DNA of 64,000 nt from Sphagnum compactum (GCA_965153455.1 OZ234502.1:9703495-9767494), one strand, 5' to 3'. Shown: positions 1 through 11,562, counted from the first letter of the stretch. Notes: a model not told the origin generated them from the letters alone. Numbers and translations are program-made.

Positions 1-117
1 GCCACCTTCACACCGTGAATTCATGGGTGGATGAATGGATCGAGATGACTATTCAGGTTTCTCTATACTTGCTGAGTGCATATGATATAAGTCACATCCA
101 AGGATTTTCTCAAGTTT

Positions 118-250
118 GTTGGCCTCGCCTACTACCAAGGCAAGGATATATTGTGTTTAGATTCATTATAGAGTATAGTAGCTTAACAGATTTTGGCCCC
201 CTAGGTAATAATAGGTCTATTTTTATATGAGGATTTTTGAAAGATGATAT
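118..250 (+). repeat. Dispersed repeat family A, partial copy
   Basis: This segment nearly matches stretches at 53700-53830 (same strand) and 15690-15812 (opposite strand), sharing a core about an attcattatagagtatagta motif and the phrase ataggtctatttttatat. It starts with the family's terminal CCTAC..CAAGGCAAGG hairpin-like end and stops inside the element, so about half of the roughly 300-bp unit is present. Non-coding; probably a MITE or SINE-like element. Confidence 0.75.
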
Positions 251-1290
251 TGGTACATGGAGGCACCTAGTGTGAAACTCAGTTTGGACCTGTAAATATG
301 CTTTGGACATGGTGCCTTCCAAAGAGGGCCGGGTATATGCACGGGTATCACATGTTGTACTGTACTTATGAAAGGATCCTTCACACATACCAGTTGTGTG
401 GTTTATAGTAACTAATTCAGTTCCTACTTGGTCACATGTTGTCACTAAGTACCCTACATGACATGCTTATGTGGCAATTTAACTATAGAGTTACCGACCG
501 TAGTAATGCTATTGATAATGTAGTCCCCACTCATGAGAAGTCTTTCAAATTTGAAGATTCTTGTCTCATTAAAAAGCAAACATCTTAAGCATGTGGCTTG
601 AAAAGAGTAGGTAGATCCATGAGCATACATGTATTCTACAATGTAAGGATGGAACAAAATCGCAAGAAACTTGGAGATGTTTGTTCATGGTTGGGTGCCA
701 AGAAATGAAAAATCGTGCGAGGACAAATGGAATGGACTAAACTCCAATAACAAACCAACTCTCAAATTATCACAAAGGAGACAAAGGACCTCATATCCTT
801 CTGAGAGATCAAAGCAAAGGAGTTTGACATGTATCACTTACCTCATGAATCAAATGGAAAATGCTACAAAATAGTTGAAGGATTTCAAGGGGAGCAAGTC
901 ATCAATGCACTAGTCCATGAAAATGATTTGCAAGCTAAAGGTGATGTGAACTAACACACAAGAGGAGCAAGATTTTGCAAAGCCATGATCGTAGTTGTTC
1001 ATGAAAGAAGTCATTGGTGAACATTAGCCAACAAAACAATAATCCAACGCACAAAAAATAAGTGTGAATTTTGTGAACCTTGATGATGTAGCTGGGAAAT
1101 CTCAACATACTTCCTTCATGGTCAATTTTTTGAACATGTCAATAACATTTGCTATGCTTACATCACTTTCAACAACACCAATTACATTTGAAATCACATG
1201 ATTTAAGCGCAAATGCTCAAATGTGTTATCACCATGATTGAAGAAACAACCAAGTAGTTCATGTGATGGATTGTACAAAGTTTTTTGATC
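251..1290. other. AT-rich intergenic DNA, no gene seen
   Basis: Only short open frames under 115 codons occur here, on both strands and overlapping one another, with no recognisable domain and no consistent splice structure. I see nothing to annotate. Confidence 0.6.
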
Positions 1291-1370
1291 CATTGCATCA
1301 ACTATTAATCAACTAATAAGGTCATTGCATCAACTATTAATCAACTAATAAGGTCATTGCATCAACTATT
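1291..1370. repeat. 32-bp tandem repeat, 2.5 copies
   Basis: A 32-bp unit beginning cattgcatcaactattaatc is repeated exactly at 1291-1322 and 1323-1354, followed by a half copy at 1355-1370. The identity of the two full copies suggests a recent local duplication. Confidence 0.95.
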
Positions 1371-4339
1371 TGTTTGTTTACAAAGTTGGAGATTGAAGAG
1401 CATTGCATTATGATCCATGAGCTCATTGTGGAGTCCATCAATTGTAATATTTCAAGCAAATAAATAGGAAGACTCACAAGACAAGCAAGGATATGGTGAT
1501 CATTCTTTCCAACCTTAGCATTGCAATGTGCCAATCTTTCATATAGGACAAAAATATGATGTTTGCACCTGTGAAATTTTACTTCAAACTTATTAGAAAA
1601 TCAAACCATACAACTTCAAGATGAAGAGATTTTAAATTCATCTTGACAATAAATAGGTATCAATTCATATTTAATTCAACATTTGATCCAACAATAATTC
1701 GATCTAACATCAAAAGACTTTCACATCAATGAACATTCATGAAATGCAAATTCATATTTTACATGTCCATATCCTTTGTGTGGTCTATTTCCAAAATATT
1801 GTACAAAAATGATTATTTGATATGTTCTAATGATCCACATCTTATAAATTTGGTTCAAATTCATTGTTAATTATTTTCCCTTTAGGAATCTGATCATTAA
1901 TTATTCTTTGACCAAGAAAATTTTCAAAATTGATAGTTCTATTCTCATTAATACCAAAAAACACATGGTTCTCATTCTAATAACATCACAATTGAAATGA
2001 CTATACAATCAAACTTATTGGTCTTAAATGATTGACTATGTCCAATTTGATTAACATGAAAAATTAAATGTATTTGTTATGACTAAATACAATTAACTAT
2101 CAAATCAAATCAAACAAAATGTTATATACATGGTAGGTGCAAAAATTTCATGGATTTGTAAAATTTGATTAATTTGATTAATCTAATTAAAATAAGCCAT
2201 TCAAAATCATAATGCATGTGACTATAATGGTTTTTTTTGTGTGCATTAAAATGTAAAGAAAATTATGTACTATTTTGAAATAAATTACTAAAAGTTTGAT
2301 AGTAATATGATTATCATATTTTCATGTTATTCACACATGACAAATGTAATTCCAATAATCTATGAAATTGTAAAATCAAATTACAATCATGTATTTTACA
2401 TGTGAAATTAACTTCATTAAGAAATTACATAATTACATAAATTTGAATACATATAAATTTCAATGCATAATTGCATTATGCATAATGACACTATCATAAT
2501 AAAAGAAATTCAGATTTTTTTTGGAATATGTTTTTTGAAAAATGTAATGTTTTTAAATTTGAAATAAAAAATAAAAATAACGAAATAATAGATATGTGAA
2601 TTTTGATTATAAAATTCCAAAAATGAAATTCATTTCATTATGAAAGAAAAACTTAGAAATGATAATAAAATATTGTACTTGAATTTTATGACACAAATCA
2701 AAATATCAAAATGAATGTAATGTTTTGACATGTGGAAGTAAAGTTCAATTAAATCACTAAATTCAATGAATCAAATTTAATTAAATTTTCATATTTGAAT
2801 TTGTATCCAGATCAAAATTCAAAACATAAAATTTGAATTTTGAAGTAGATATATAAAATTAGTGTAATAATTTTTCACAATTTGAAATTTTAAATAATTT
2901 ATAATTTATAAATGAGCTACATCATGTGAAAATAAATTTAAAGATGTGTAACCAATTTCATTATCAAACTATGTAGTCACATAATAATGTTATAGTACAC
3001 AAAATTCAAAATAGACATGTGTTTATATGGTTAAGGTTTTAGATTGTGGTTTAAGAGGTGAATATTCAAACCTTGCTTTGGACATCTTGTGATTGTGAAT
3101 TGTAGTTTCATGGATACTTTTTGCATCACATATAAATGAAAATCTCTCCAATGTACAAGAGGGACAACTTGGCCAAAAAACTTTTATTCCATAAATTTAG
3201 AAAAACCACAACCTTTTTGCAAATTTGGGAGTTATTTTGGCCATTTTTTGAAATAAAAAATTAAATTAGTCACATCTAGACCTAGGCGTTTCTTAGGTCA
3301 CCACTTGTAGCCCACCTAGGATAGTTGCCACTTAATGCTAATTAATGCTGGGGGACCCTACCCAATGAACCTACTTGAAGAATTTGGGAGAAAAAACCCC
3401 ACATGGTAATAATAAAATTTTAGAAACTTCTTGAAGGATTTTTTAGAAACTTCTTGAAGGATTTTCAAACACATGAACAATGATGAATCATGATTATTAA
3501 TTTTGTAGCACGTCTCAACCTTCAACAACATTCAAAAAGTTGAGATAAAATTTAATCTATGCTTAGAGCAAATAACATGATTCAAAATAAAAAGGTATGT
3601 GTTAACACTTTATTCAAAATTGTCTCCCAATTTGTTTGAATGTTATCAACTTAACAATTCCCCAATATATCCATTTCAAGTTTCAAGAATTCCATAGGAT
3701 CTTTCAAGCTTCTCATGAACAATATTAGTTGCATGTTCTTGACTATACATGCATTCACTAGATTCCATAGCAAATTCATGGAAGGCTTCACAAGAAAACA
3801 AGTGTATGTTTGAATGTTTCCAAATAAATTATAAATGGTTTAGTGTATTATAATCTTGGGTCATGAAGTTCATGGTTGAATCATTCAACTGGCACTAAAA
3901 GAACCATCCTCGAGGAGTTGTTACCATGTGTGCATCCTCAAACAATCCATGCATCCATCCAAATTTGAAGAAGGAAGTTATCAAGTAACATGAAAGTATT
4001 TTTTTGATTTATCCAAAATAAGAATTGAACATAACTATTGATTATGTAAATAGAGATTGGATGGAGTGAATCGTGTGAAAGGATTTCAGTTCAACAATAG
4101 GTTAAGCAAACGTTTAGGATATTGTTTTCCTCCATTGACATTGTCACTTATAACCTTGAAACCTTACATAAGCGTTTCATGCTATAAAATGGATATGAAG
4201 CAATTCAAAACAAAGAAAGATAGGGGCCTATGACTTGCCTTGTTAGGCAAATGTTGATGCATTTCCTATTACCCTATTGATTACAATCACTTGAAAAGTC
4301 ATATAATATTCAAACCTAACTCACATTGGGATTGTTAAA
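1371..4339. other. Very AT-rich intergenic DNA, no gene seen
   Basis: About 3 kb of strongly AT-rich sequence without an open frame of note. A 25-bp direct repeat (ttttagaaacttcttgaagg core) lies at about 3418-3464. No RNA gene or element end was recognised. Confidence 0.6.
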
Positions 4340-4710
4340 ACCCATAATTTCAATGGTCCTCTAAATATACCCATTCTATTACTATACTCCATGAACAATT
4401 TTGGCAATAATTAAATTATTTTCAAAATTGTTGATTTTTTGAAAAAATATTCAAACAAAGTGCTGAAAATTAGTAAAATAATGCATATTCAATTCAAGAT
4501 TTGAACCCAAGTCAATGGGTTCAAATACTTAACAAAAACCTATTCTAAACACAATGAGACAACAACACACTTGTTACAAAGAATTTTCTCTTGTTAACAA
4601 TATTGTTTATGCCAAAATGTTTAGAATGGAAAAATCCACTGCTGAAGTTACAATTTTTGAGACATATTAATCATTCACTACATGTTTGCCGAATTTATTT
4701 AGGTACAAAA
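4340..4710 (+). repeat. Dispersed repeat family C, copy 1
   Basis: This stretch resembles 35790-36150 in the same orientation. Both hold a motif of the form ttttggcaataa, then a gaaaaaatatt tract, then about 200 bp later ccgaagtta and a gttgccgaat-like end. Divergence is high, so the boundaries are only approximate. Non-coding. The small frame at 4591-4815 falls partly inside it and shows no domain. Confidence 0.5.
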
Positions 4711-5740
4711 GTATGTCATGGCCCTTTCAAAGTTAAAAAAAACCTAAAATGGATCATAAATTGGCACATTTTTATTAAAAATGGGCATATAAAACTAGAG
4801 ATTTTTGAATGTTGACAAGAAATCTAACTTTCACAATTCAAGGTTAAGGAGGCAATTACATATATATACTTAAAATTCAAGATCATGATGGATCGGCAAC
4901 AAAATCATTGTTGACGAAGCTGATATCTCCTCACACTTTTGGAGGACTCCAAATTCCATTGCAATGATCTATGAAATAATTATAATTTCCAAACCCATTA
5001 TCATAAGTATGTTTAAGCTTATGATAAGGTTCAAATTACGCATTACATTGGTTAAGGCCAATAGGTCGGGGACATTCCTGAAATGTGGGGGCATAGGATG
5101 ACCCTACACATAATAAAGCCGTCCAATTCACATTATCTTCCCTAATTATCTTTCCATTTATCTCCCAATCTTGTGATCTCCCATTTGATTCCTCACAAGC
5201 TCCATCCCATGCTCTACAATCCCATACACAAAACTCAAACACCATGAGGGATTTATCTTAATTAACCTACATCATTTTGCACATGTTCCCAAGACACAGA
5301 ATTTCATCTCTCTCTTCATGTATTCTTTTGAACCAAAACATCCTCTTCAAATGTGAACCAAAACAATAGGGATACATTTCATCATCCATGGATGACATCA
5401 CATCCCATGAAGTATCGCCATCCCTGTCCATTAAGGCCATGAGAAGTATGAGTTTGGGGTCATCAAATTTCCACCACCATTTCCAGGCATCATTTTTCAC
5501 TCCAAAGCCAAAAAGTGGTGGACTAAAATTATATATATATATATGGCTAGAGGTCCCCGTAATGGGTTGCACTACAGCCCACTTCATCTTCTTTATTATG
5601 TGCATGGGCCTCACACTATGTTTTCAGTTTTGGTCTTTAATGGCAAGTAGATTTGTACAATATCACTGGCTATGAGTGGGTTCTATGTTAGTCCTCTTGC
5701 AAAAATCCTGGCTAGTGCATTTTTAAGGAATTTTCTTTTG
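4711..5740. other. Intergenic DNA, no gene seen
   Basis: Two overlapping opposite-strand frames of about 100 codons (5267-5614 minus, 5388-5675 plus) are present but have no recognised domain and mirror each other, as expected by chance. No supported feature. Confidence 0.5.
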
Positions 5741-5895
5741 GAGCCACAGTGGCAACCATCCATAGAAAGATGTAGAAAAATGGGTGATGGTCCTTCCTAA
5801 GGAAGATTTAGCCAAATCTGGCTATAAACCAAATGTGAAGTATAAATTTTTAATTTCCTTCTATATATTTGGCTACACACATTGAAAACCAAATA
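5741..5895 (+). repeat. Dispersed repeat family D, left half (interrupted by Tigger)
   Basis: The sequence (gatgtagaaaaa, then tagccaaatctgg, then cattgaaaaccaaata) matches 9500-9645 and 51380-51505. The copy stops at 5895, exactly where the DNA transposon begins, and its remaining half resumes at 7797. This is an insertion split, not a natural end. Confidence 0.75.
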
Positions 5896-5921
5896 CAGTG
5901 AAACCTGCCTGGATTGAACAC
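5896..5921 (+). repeat. Left terminal inverted repeat of the Tigger element
   Basis: Begins CAGTGAAACCTG directly after a TA dinucleotide. It pairs with 7771-7796 with a few mismatches. Confidence 0.9.
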
Positions 5922-5965
5922 CCCTATGTTCAGTTCAAAGTGTTCAAAGTAAGAAGGTGTTCATT

Positions 5966-7503
5966 CTAAGAGTGATAGTAAAAATTGGTGTTTTTTTGGG
6001 TTTTGTGAAAGAACCAATCAATTGTCACAGTCTTGGACGTTTGCATTCGATGTTTTACGAAATGCTTGCGCATTTGTGACAACAGTGGAGTGACTTCATC
6101 CAGCTGCTCAACTGCTGTAAAATCCGAAAGAATTTGAAGTGCTTTTAACGTTTCCGTGACTGTTGGCTTGGGTAGTAGAATTTCTAGTTCTTCCTCTTTA
6201 ATCTCAAGTTCCACCTGTGGCATAGACAAGATCGCTTCTTCCTAACCATCATCCAAAGTATCAAAAACTAGAATGTCTTCAATTACAATTTCTTCCTCCA
6301 CTTCTATTCCTATTGCTCTAGCAAGATGGAACATCTCTTCTTGATCTTGAGCCGGTCGATCATCTTGTTCTGGTTCTGCTACATCTTCGTTCAGACCTGC
6401 CTTTCGGAAGCAATTTTTAATGGTTGAAGCAACGATTTGGTCCCAGCTTTGAGAGTCCCAATCAACGGCATCACCAACATTTACCTTTTTTATAGCATCA
6501 GCTAAAATAGTCACGTCTTCATGGGATAAAAGAAATTCAAGAAGCATCTTGCGATATTTAACCTTAAAGTTTTGTATGATTCCAGAGTCCAAAAGTTGCG
6601 TCCCTGTTGTCGTGTTTGGTGGAAGGAAAACAAGCTTGACATTGGAAAGCTCCATTTCTAGATGACAAGGAGTGTTGTCGAGAAAAATAAGGGCCTTCCA
6701 GTTCTCGATCTGCATTTTGGCGTTGAATTTTTGAAAATATTCTAGAAATATCGTTCCTGTCATCCATGCTTTGGAGTTTGCCTTCTAGATGACTCAACGA
6801 GACAGTTGTTTGTTGAAAGCTCGTGGCATCTGCGACTTGCCAATCACCAGTGGCTTAAACTTCTCACCAGTTGCTGAACATAGAAGAGTAATGGTAAGTC
6901 TCTCCTTGGCCAGCTTGCCTGTTTTGCACTTTTCTCCTTGCAGTACCAAGCTGTGGTTTGGCATACCTTTCCAGAGAAGTCCAGTTTCATCCACGTTCCA
7001 GATATCCCTTGTGTCATAGCCTTGAATAATGTTGGGCAAGTTCTATTTCCAATGGTTGACGACATTTTCGTCCATTCCAGCACTTTCTCCAGACAACAAA
7101 TGGAATTGTATACAGTGGCGCTTGCGAAACACCTCCAACCAACCATTCGATGCCCTGAAATCGTTCAAACCAATGCTGGCCGCCACTTGTAGAGCTTTGG
7201 TTTGCAAAATTGGGCCAGAAATGGGAATGTTTCGACAATGAGCGTTGGCGAACCATTCGTTAATTCTTTCATCTATGACCTTGCCGTTGCCGCTGACTCG
7301 CGCAGGTCTATTTGAGAAAGACTTGTGAATTCAGAAATATAACTTATAATCTCGCTTTTGTTCTTTTTTCAGTTGACAATCATACCGACGGAGACAAAGT
7401 ATTTTGTAGCGCAAGCTCTCACAGACATCCCACTGTCCAAATCTTGCAATGCTTTGGCCTTCTCTACTAATGTTTTTTCGGTGTACTTTCTCTTCCCACT
7501 CAT
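5966..7503 (-). pseudogene. Tigger/pogo transposase, inactivated
   Basis: Family role: cut-and-paste transposition at TA sites. From an ATG at 7503 the frame opens with a CENP-B N-terminal type helix-turn-helix (MSGKRKYTEKTL..., then SVRACATKYFVSV). A second, CENPB-type DNA-binding region (EWFANAHC..., ALQVAASIG, SNGWLEVFRKRH) follows. The DDE catalytic core comes next: first Asp in WNVDETGL, second in FLDNTPCH, third in TQLLDSGII. The last two Asp are separated by 29 residues (DD29D), typical of Tigger. The acidic C-terminal tail ends at 5966. Disabling changes: a stop at 7369-7371, a frameshift between there and about 7260, then in-frame stops at 7040-7042, 6794-6796 and 6242-6244. The three catalytic Asp codons survive, so the decay is moderate. 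Total length near 500 codons is normal for the family. Confidence 0.9.
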
Positions 7504-7770
7504 GGTTCGAATCTCTCTTCTCTTTGAACAACATTTGAATGTGTTACAGTTGCTGTACGACGAAATCATAATGAACTGTGAAATGACCGTTGTACTCACA
7601 GAGTGACTCACGCAGGTGTTCAATGTGACGAGGACTATTTCAGTGGAGCGTTCCAGAATCTGTGTTCAATGTTCAAAGTTATGGGGTTCATTATGAGAAG
7701 GTGTATTAATATGGTCAAAATCATCGTGCGTCACGAAATGTTCAACGTAAGGAGGGGTTCATTCAGAACG

Positions 7771-7796
7771 AGTGTTCAATCTGACAGTTTTCACTG
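7771..7796 (-). repeat. Right terminal inverted repeat of the Tigger element
   Basis: Ends gttttcactg followed by TA; reverse complement of the left end apart from a few changes. Confidence 0.9.
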
Positions 7797-7798
7797 TA

Positions 7799-7940
7799 TA
7801 AGGGGTCTGGTGATTTGAAAAAAATTTAATCCCTCACTTCTAGCTATTGAAAAGCTTCAAAAACACTTTAAAAAAATTCAATTTAAAATTTGTTTCTCTC
7901 CACATTTGGGCAGTTTAGAAAAAGGTTGATCCTCACTTGT
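7799..7940 (+). repeat. Dispersed repeat family D, right half
   Basis: Continues the copy broken at 5895: the cctcacttctagctattgaaaa stretch and the terminal aaaaaggttg correspond to 51520-51612 of the uninterrupted copy. Confidence 0.65.
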
Positions 7941-8199
7941 GCAAATAGGTGAGCATGTAGCTCCAAATTTAGCTTCAATTTTATGAGGGTCAATATTCTT
8001 CAAATCTAATATTTTGGGGGCTTAATAATAAGGCCACTAAGAGGCCTCACCCAAAAAGCTGAAGGCACCAAAAGTGGGTGCAGGTTCACCCTGGCCCAAT
8101 TTTCGTGAGGTTAGAAACTGAACTTGTCTAAAAGAAACCTTTCTTTACACATGTTGTAGACCCAAAATAGCACAAAATTGGGGTCGAGGGGGATTTACC

Positions 8200-8960
8200 G
8201 GGGTCAGGCCTGCACTCCAGTCCACTTCACGGGCCCTTTATTATTGTAAAGCCCGCAACTTTTGGCCTTCCCACCTGACGCTTGGAAAGTTTGATAAACA
8301 ATCATTGGCCACTTGTATCATGCTTCCAGGCCGGAAGACAAGGAGACGTGGCTGCGGGGATATCGGGGTGCACTTGGTAGGCGCGACGCCGATCGAATCA
8401 TGTCGCCTAGTTTGCCATCAATCAATGCCGGCCGGTTTGCTCCTGCTAGCTCCTGCTAGCTTTAGCAATATTAGTAGTAGTAGGAGAGGAGAGCCGAGCG
8501 CCATCATTCCCAATTCTGGCAAGTCTGGCGGACTGGAGAATCTTATTTTTTCTCCTGTCGTCTTGCACGTGATTCTGTGCGCTGAAACATAAATGATCCA
8601 TCCCTGACACGCGGGGAGAGGGGTGGGAGGGAGCGAGCGAACGAGAGTACTACTAGATTGTCTAATTACACGGACAACAATATGATTGCCGCAACGGCGC
8701 TGCACTGCTTCATTGTCGGCCATGCTACCCCATCATGATGGGCTCATGGACTAGTACAAAGGCAAACAACGACGACGACAAATCAAATTCTTTCCCCGTC
8801 ATGATGTGTTCATGGGCAAACAACGATAACTACAAATTCTTTCTTATTGACGAACGCGCCTACCTTTTCTTTTCACCATCGCGTTCCCCTCCCTCCCCAC
8901 CGACCATGCTTCACAGCGGCAGGCATCTCAGGCGGTGGATGCCGCTTTTCAAAATTTACT
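8200..8960. other. GC-rich island, nature unknown
   Basis: About 750 bp with many CpG dinucleotides (for example gcgcgacgccgatcg near 8378 and acgcggggag near 8610), in sharp contrast with the AT-rich flanks. Small open frames on both strands (8305-8592 plus, 8418-8723 minus) overlap and show no known domain. Possible explanations are a promoter region, a fragment of a GC-rich transposon, or a decayed exon. None is demonstrated. Confidence 0.5.
8733..8865 (+). repeat. 67-bp imperfect tandem duplication
   Basis: The phrases catgatgggctcatgga (8733) and catgatgtgttcatggg (8800) each precede caaacaacgayraca and aaattcttt, giving two units offset by 67 bp. Confidence 0.8.
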
Positions 8961-9119
8961 GCACCGGTGTTCGTGAAACACGGCGTAATGGAGTTATAAT
9001 AAGCCAAGGAGGAAGTGGGGAAATTGGGAATTTCTCATTTGGCGGTTACTCACAGTCAATCATTTTGGAATGTTCTTTGGAACAATTGCTACACGCTTTT
9101 ATGTGTGGGGGTAGTAACT

Positions 9120-9300
9120 CCAGTGGCACTTTTTTTAAAAAGAATTTGTTTTTGTAGCCAAATTGGCAATCATCCATTGGAAGCAAGTTTTGTTTTGTTT
9201 TGCTTTTGTTTGTTTGTTTTTTCTTTGGGGGGGATGTAGCCACAATGACAATCATCCACAGGAGGATCTAGCCAAATTTGGCTCCAAGACAGATAGGGTA
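9120..9300 (+). repeat. Family D related fragments
   Basis: Two successive versions of the family D head occur (tagccaaattggcaatcatcc at 9157 and tagccacaatgacaatcatcc at 9237), separated by a T-rich tract. This suggests a local duplication of the left end. Confidence 0.55.
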
Positions 9301-9459
9301 GTAAATTTTCTTTCTAATCCTGGTGCCTTTTGGTGGTCTGTAGGAGCAGGCTGGCTAAGTTTGTTGAACCCAGTCCAAAAACCCTGCTTTTTTGGGAATT
9401 TTTGGGAAAAATTCAAAAAAAATCCCAAAAAAGTCTCTATAGGGGGTCACAGTCCCCAA

Positions 9460-9780
9460 TAGAAATTGCATTTTGGCTATAATGTACACAAAATAAAATA
9501 AATACAATTAGGAAGATGTAGAAAAAGTGACGATCAACCCTACAAAGATTTAGCCAAATCTGGTTGTAAACCATGGGTGGAGTACAAATCTTTAATCAAC
9601 CATCTATATTCATGGGTGCACATTGAAAACCAAATATAGAAATCTGACAATTTTAACTATTTAAAAAAATCTCATTGCTGATTGGAAACCTTCCAAAATC
9701 ATTTCATTTTCAAAAAAATAAAATTATTTTATTTTATTTTTGCCGAAATTGTGCCAGTGAAAAATAATAGGTTGGCTTGA
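9460..9780 (+). repeat. Dispersed repeat family D, near-complete copy
   Basis: Carries the same order of landmarks as 51350-51612: ggaagatgtagaaaa, tagccaaatctgg, cattgaaaaccaaatat, then an AT-rich part and the closing ataggttggcttgaggg. Non-coding. Confidence 0.7.
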
Positions 9781-9861
9781 GGGTGGTGGGGGCATTATTG
9801 ACATAAGCTCATGTGAGGCAAAAGCTAAGCACAACTTCTTCGATTCTGGTAATGCCCTTGC

Positions 9862-9929
9862 GCATATGCAGGCTTTATGCCCTTGCTTTTTATGTTGCAT
9901 AAAGCCTGCATATGCAACATAAAAAGCAA
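9862..9929. repeat. Two overlapping perfect inverted repeats (alternative hairpins)
   Basis: Positions 9862-9880 (gcatatgcaggctttatgc) are the exact reverse complement of 9897-9915. Positions 9883-9900 (ttgctttttatgttgcat) are the exact reverse complement of 9912-9929. The two stems share bases, so only one can form at a time. Confidence 0.97.
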
Positions 9930-11419
9930 TGCAAAAAATCAGAGTGAGGGGTTTTATATGGTAAGTAACACCCCAGGAGAGAGGGGTTCCTGAAATAAGG
10001 GCCTATTCGAGGTGGGAGCTTAGGGACATTATTTCAAGAACACCAAGGAAAATATTACATTGTAGGGGAGGTTCCCATATGAGTGTGTTCTCCTAAGGGA
10101 GGCCCACCTGAGGGCGTGAGTCTGGGTATTGGAACCTCCCCTTACATGGAAATAACTCTCTTTTTATTTCCTCCTCCTTTCCTATTTCATAAAAAAGAAA
10201 TATTTCCATGGGAACGGGGGAAACATATAAAAATTAGGGGAGATCCCTCAAAATACACATAGAAATAAAAAGGTAGTTGTTTAGGTTAGAATTCCAATCC
10301 TAGACCTGTATTGATAATAATGCATCCCATTTCCAACAACCATGTTAGTGTAGGTGAAGCCCTAGAATGGGGGCATTTCTGAAATACGGGTCCTAGGACA
10401 AGGTGGTCTTCTCCAAGTATGACCCCACATTTTGAAAATCTCCCTGACCTGTTGTGGGCTTCACCATTTGGAAAGAAGTGCAAGGCAAACAATTAAACAT
10501 AAAGAATTGATGATTTTTCTAAGTACATTTTTAGGTCTTCGCATGATGCCTATGAAACATGGTCTTGCACAAGAATTTACGGAATTTGTAAAAGCTCGAC
10601 TGTGATAGCAAAGTACCTTCACTACGTTTGGACAGTACTTTTTTCTCATTCATCTGTATACCTTAAGGAGAAGCCAAACAAAATGACACACAGAAAGGAT
10701 GGCAAATCAAAAGGAAGTCCTCACCATGGGTACCATCCCCAAAAAAAAAGAAAAAACAGCCAAAATGTATGAACAACTTTGAAAAACAAAAGCAACAGGA
10801 TATCCTAAGAGGCTGCCTCAGCTCCACCTTGCATGGTCCCTTTATTTTGAGAATGCTCTTCCCCTAGGGCTTCACCTAACACATAAACATATGCAATATC
10901 ACTAGGTGTCAAAAGAAATGGGAGGTTGCTTATGCCTACTTATTAAGAGTGGAAGTGATTTTACACCCATATGTAAGCATCATAGATCCGCTCATCTAAG
11001 GAGCATACATAATTATTATTTTTTTGTTTAGAGGAATATTCATGCATGTCCTCATTACAACACAATTGGTGTTTGTGTATGTTCAATGAGTGAATTCATT
11101 GGTCGTAATGAACAGGACCTAATGGGAATGCAATGAATTCACTAGTCTAATGAATAGGGATTAATAAATTGTACCCACATTTTATAGCCAACCTCACCAG
11201 GAAAATTTTCATTGTTACATATTTCTTTAATTGAGTGCTAGTTCTTTGACCGGGTTATGTATGCATATAACTAGTGAAGGTCAAACTGGAAAACAAATGT
11301 CCCTGGGAACTGACCAAGCAAACCAATTTTAGTGTGGTTCGCACCTCCAGGTCCGAACCATCAAAAATTTTAAATGTCAAAGAACCTGGGAAAGAACCTT
11401 CAATTCTGTCATAAAAAGG
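9930..11419. other. Intergenic DNA, no gene seen
   Basis: Short frames only. A loose internal similarity (gggggcatttctgaaatacgg near 10371 and ggggacattcctgaaatgtg near 5068) hints at another old dispersed repeat. No feature with adequate support. Confidence 0.5.
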
Positions 11420-11562
11420 GGCAGTTCTTTGAGGGTCTTGAAATACCCAAAACTCATGGTTCTTTTGCTCTGATGTTTTTCAAAAACCCGGAGCCTGATT
11501 TTTTTTCCAGATACCTGGAACTGACGGTTCTTTGAAATATCAAGGAACCACCCCAACACTGG
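11420..11562 (+). repeat. Family E MITE-like element, copy 1
   Basis: Runs from ggcagttctttgaggg to ccccaacactgg and matches the reverse complement of 38878-39089. Landmarks common to both are ttgaaatacccaaaac, ctgatgtttttcaaa and tacctggaactg. The CCAGTGTTGGG terminus resembles hAT-type termini, but target duplications were not established. Confidence 0.65.

Larger units (their letters stand above)
5896..7796 (-). mobile_element. Tigger/pogo-like DNA transposon, both ends present
   Basis: A 1901-bp element of the Tc1/mariner superfamily, pogo/Tigger branch. The left end reads CAGTGAAACCTGCCTGGATTG and the right end, on the other strand, CAGTGAAAACTGTCAGATTG, giving terminal inverted repeats of about 26 bp. 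Both ends are flanked by TA (5894-5895 and 7797-7798), the target duplication of this superfamily. Further inward both flanks carry variants of gttcaatgttcaaagt, possible sub-terminal transposase sites. It encodes one transposase on the minus strand. It lies inside a family D repeat, so it is the younger of the two. The multiple stops in its gene make it non-autonomous today. Confidence 0.92.

Noticed and set aside
5267-5675. Two opposite-strand frames of 95-115 codons
   Set aside because: Mirror frames over the same bases without domain or splice support; probably chance.
6789-7241. Plus-strand frames across the Tigger element
   Set aside because: They are antisense shadows of the minus-strand transposase.
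7500-7530. ggttcgaatc motif considered as the T-arm of a tRNA gene
   Set aside because: It lies inside the start region of the Tigger transposase and no matching acceptor or anticodon arms surround it.
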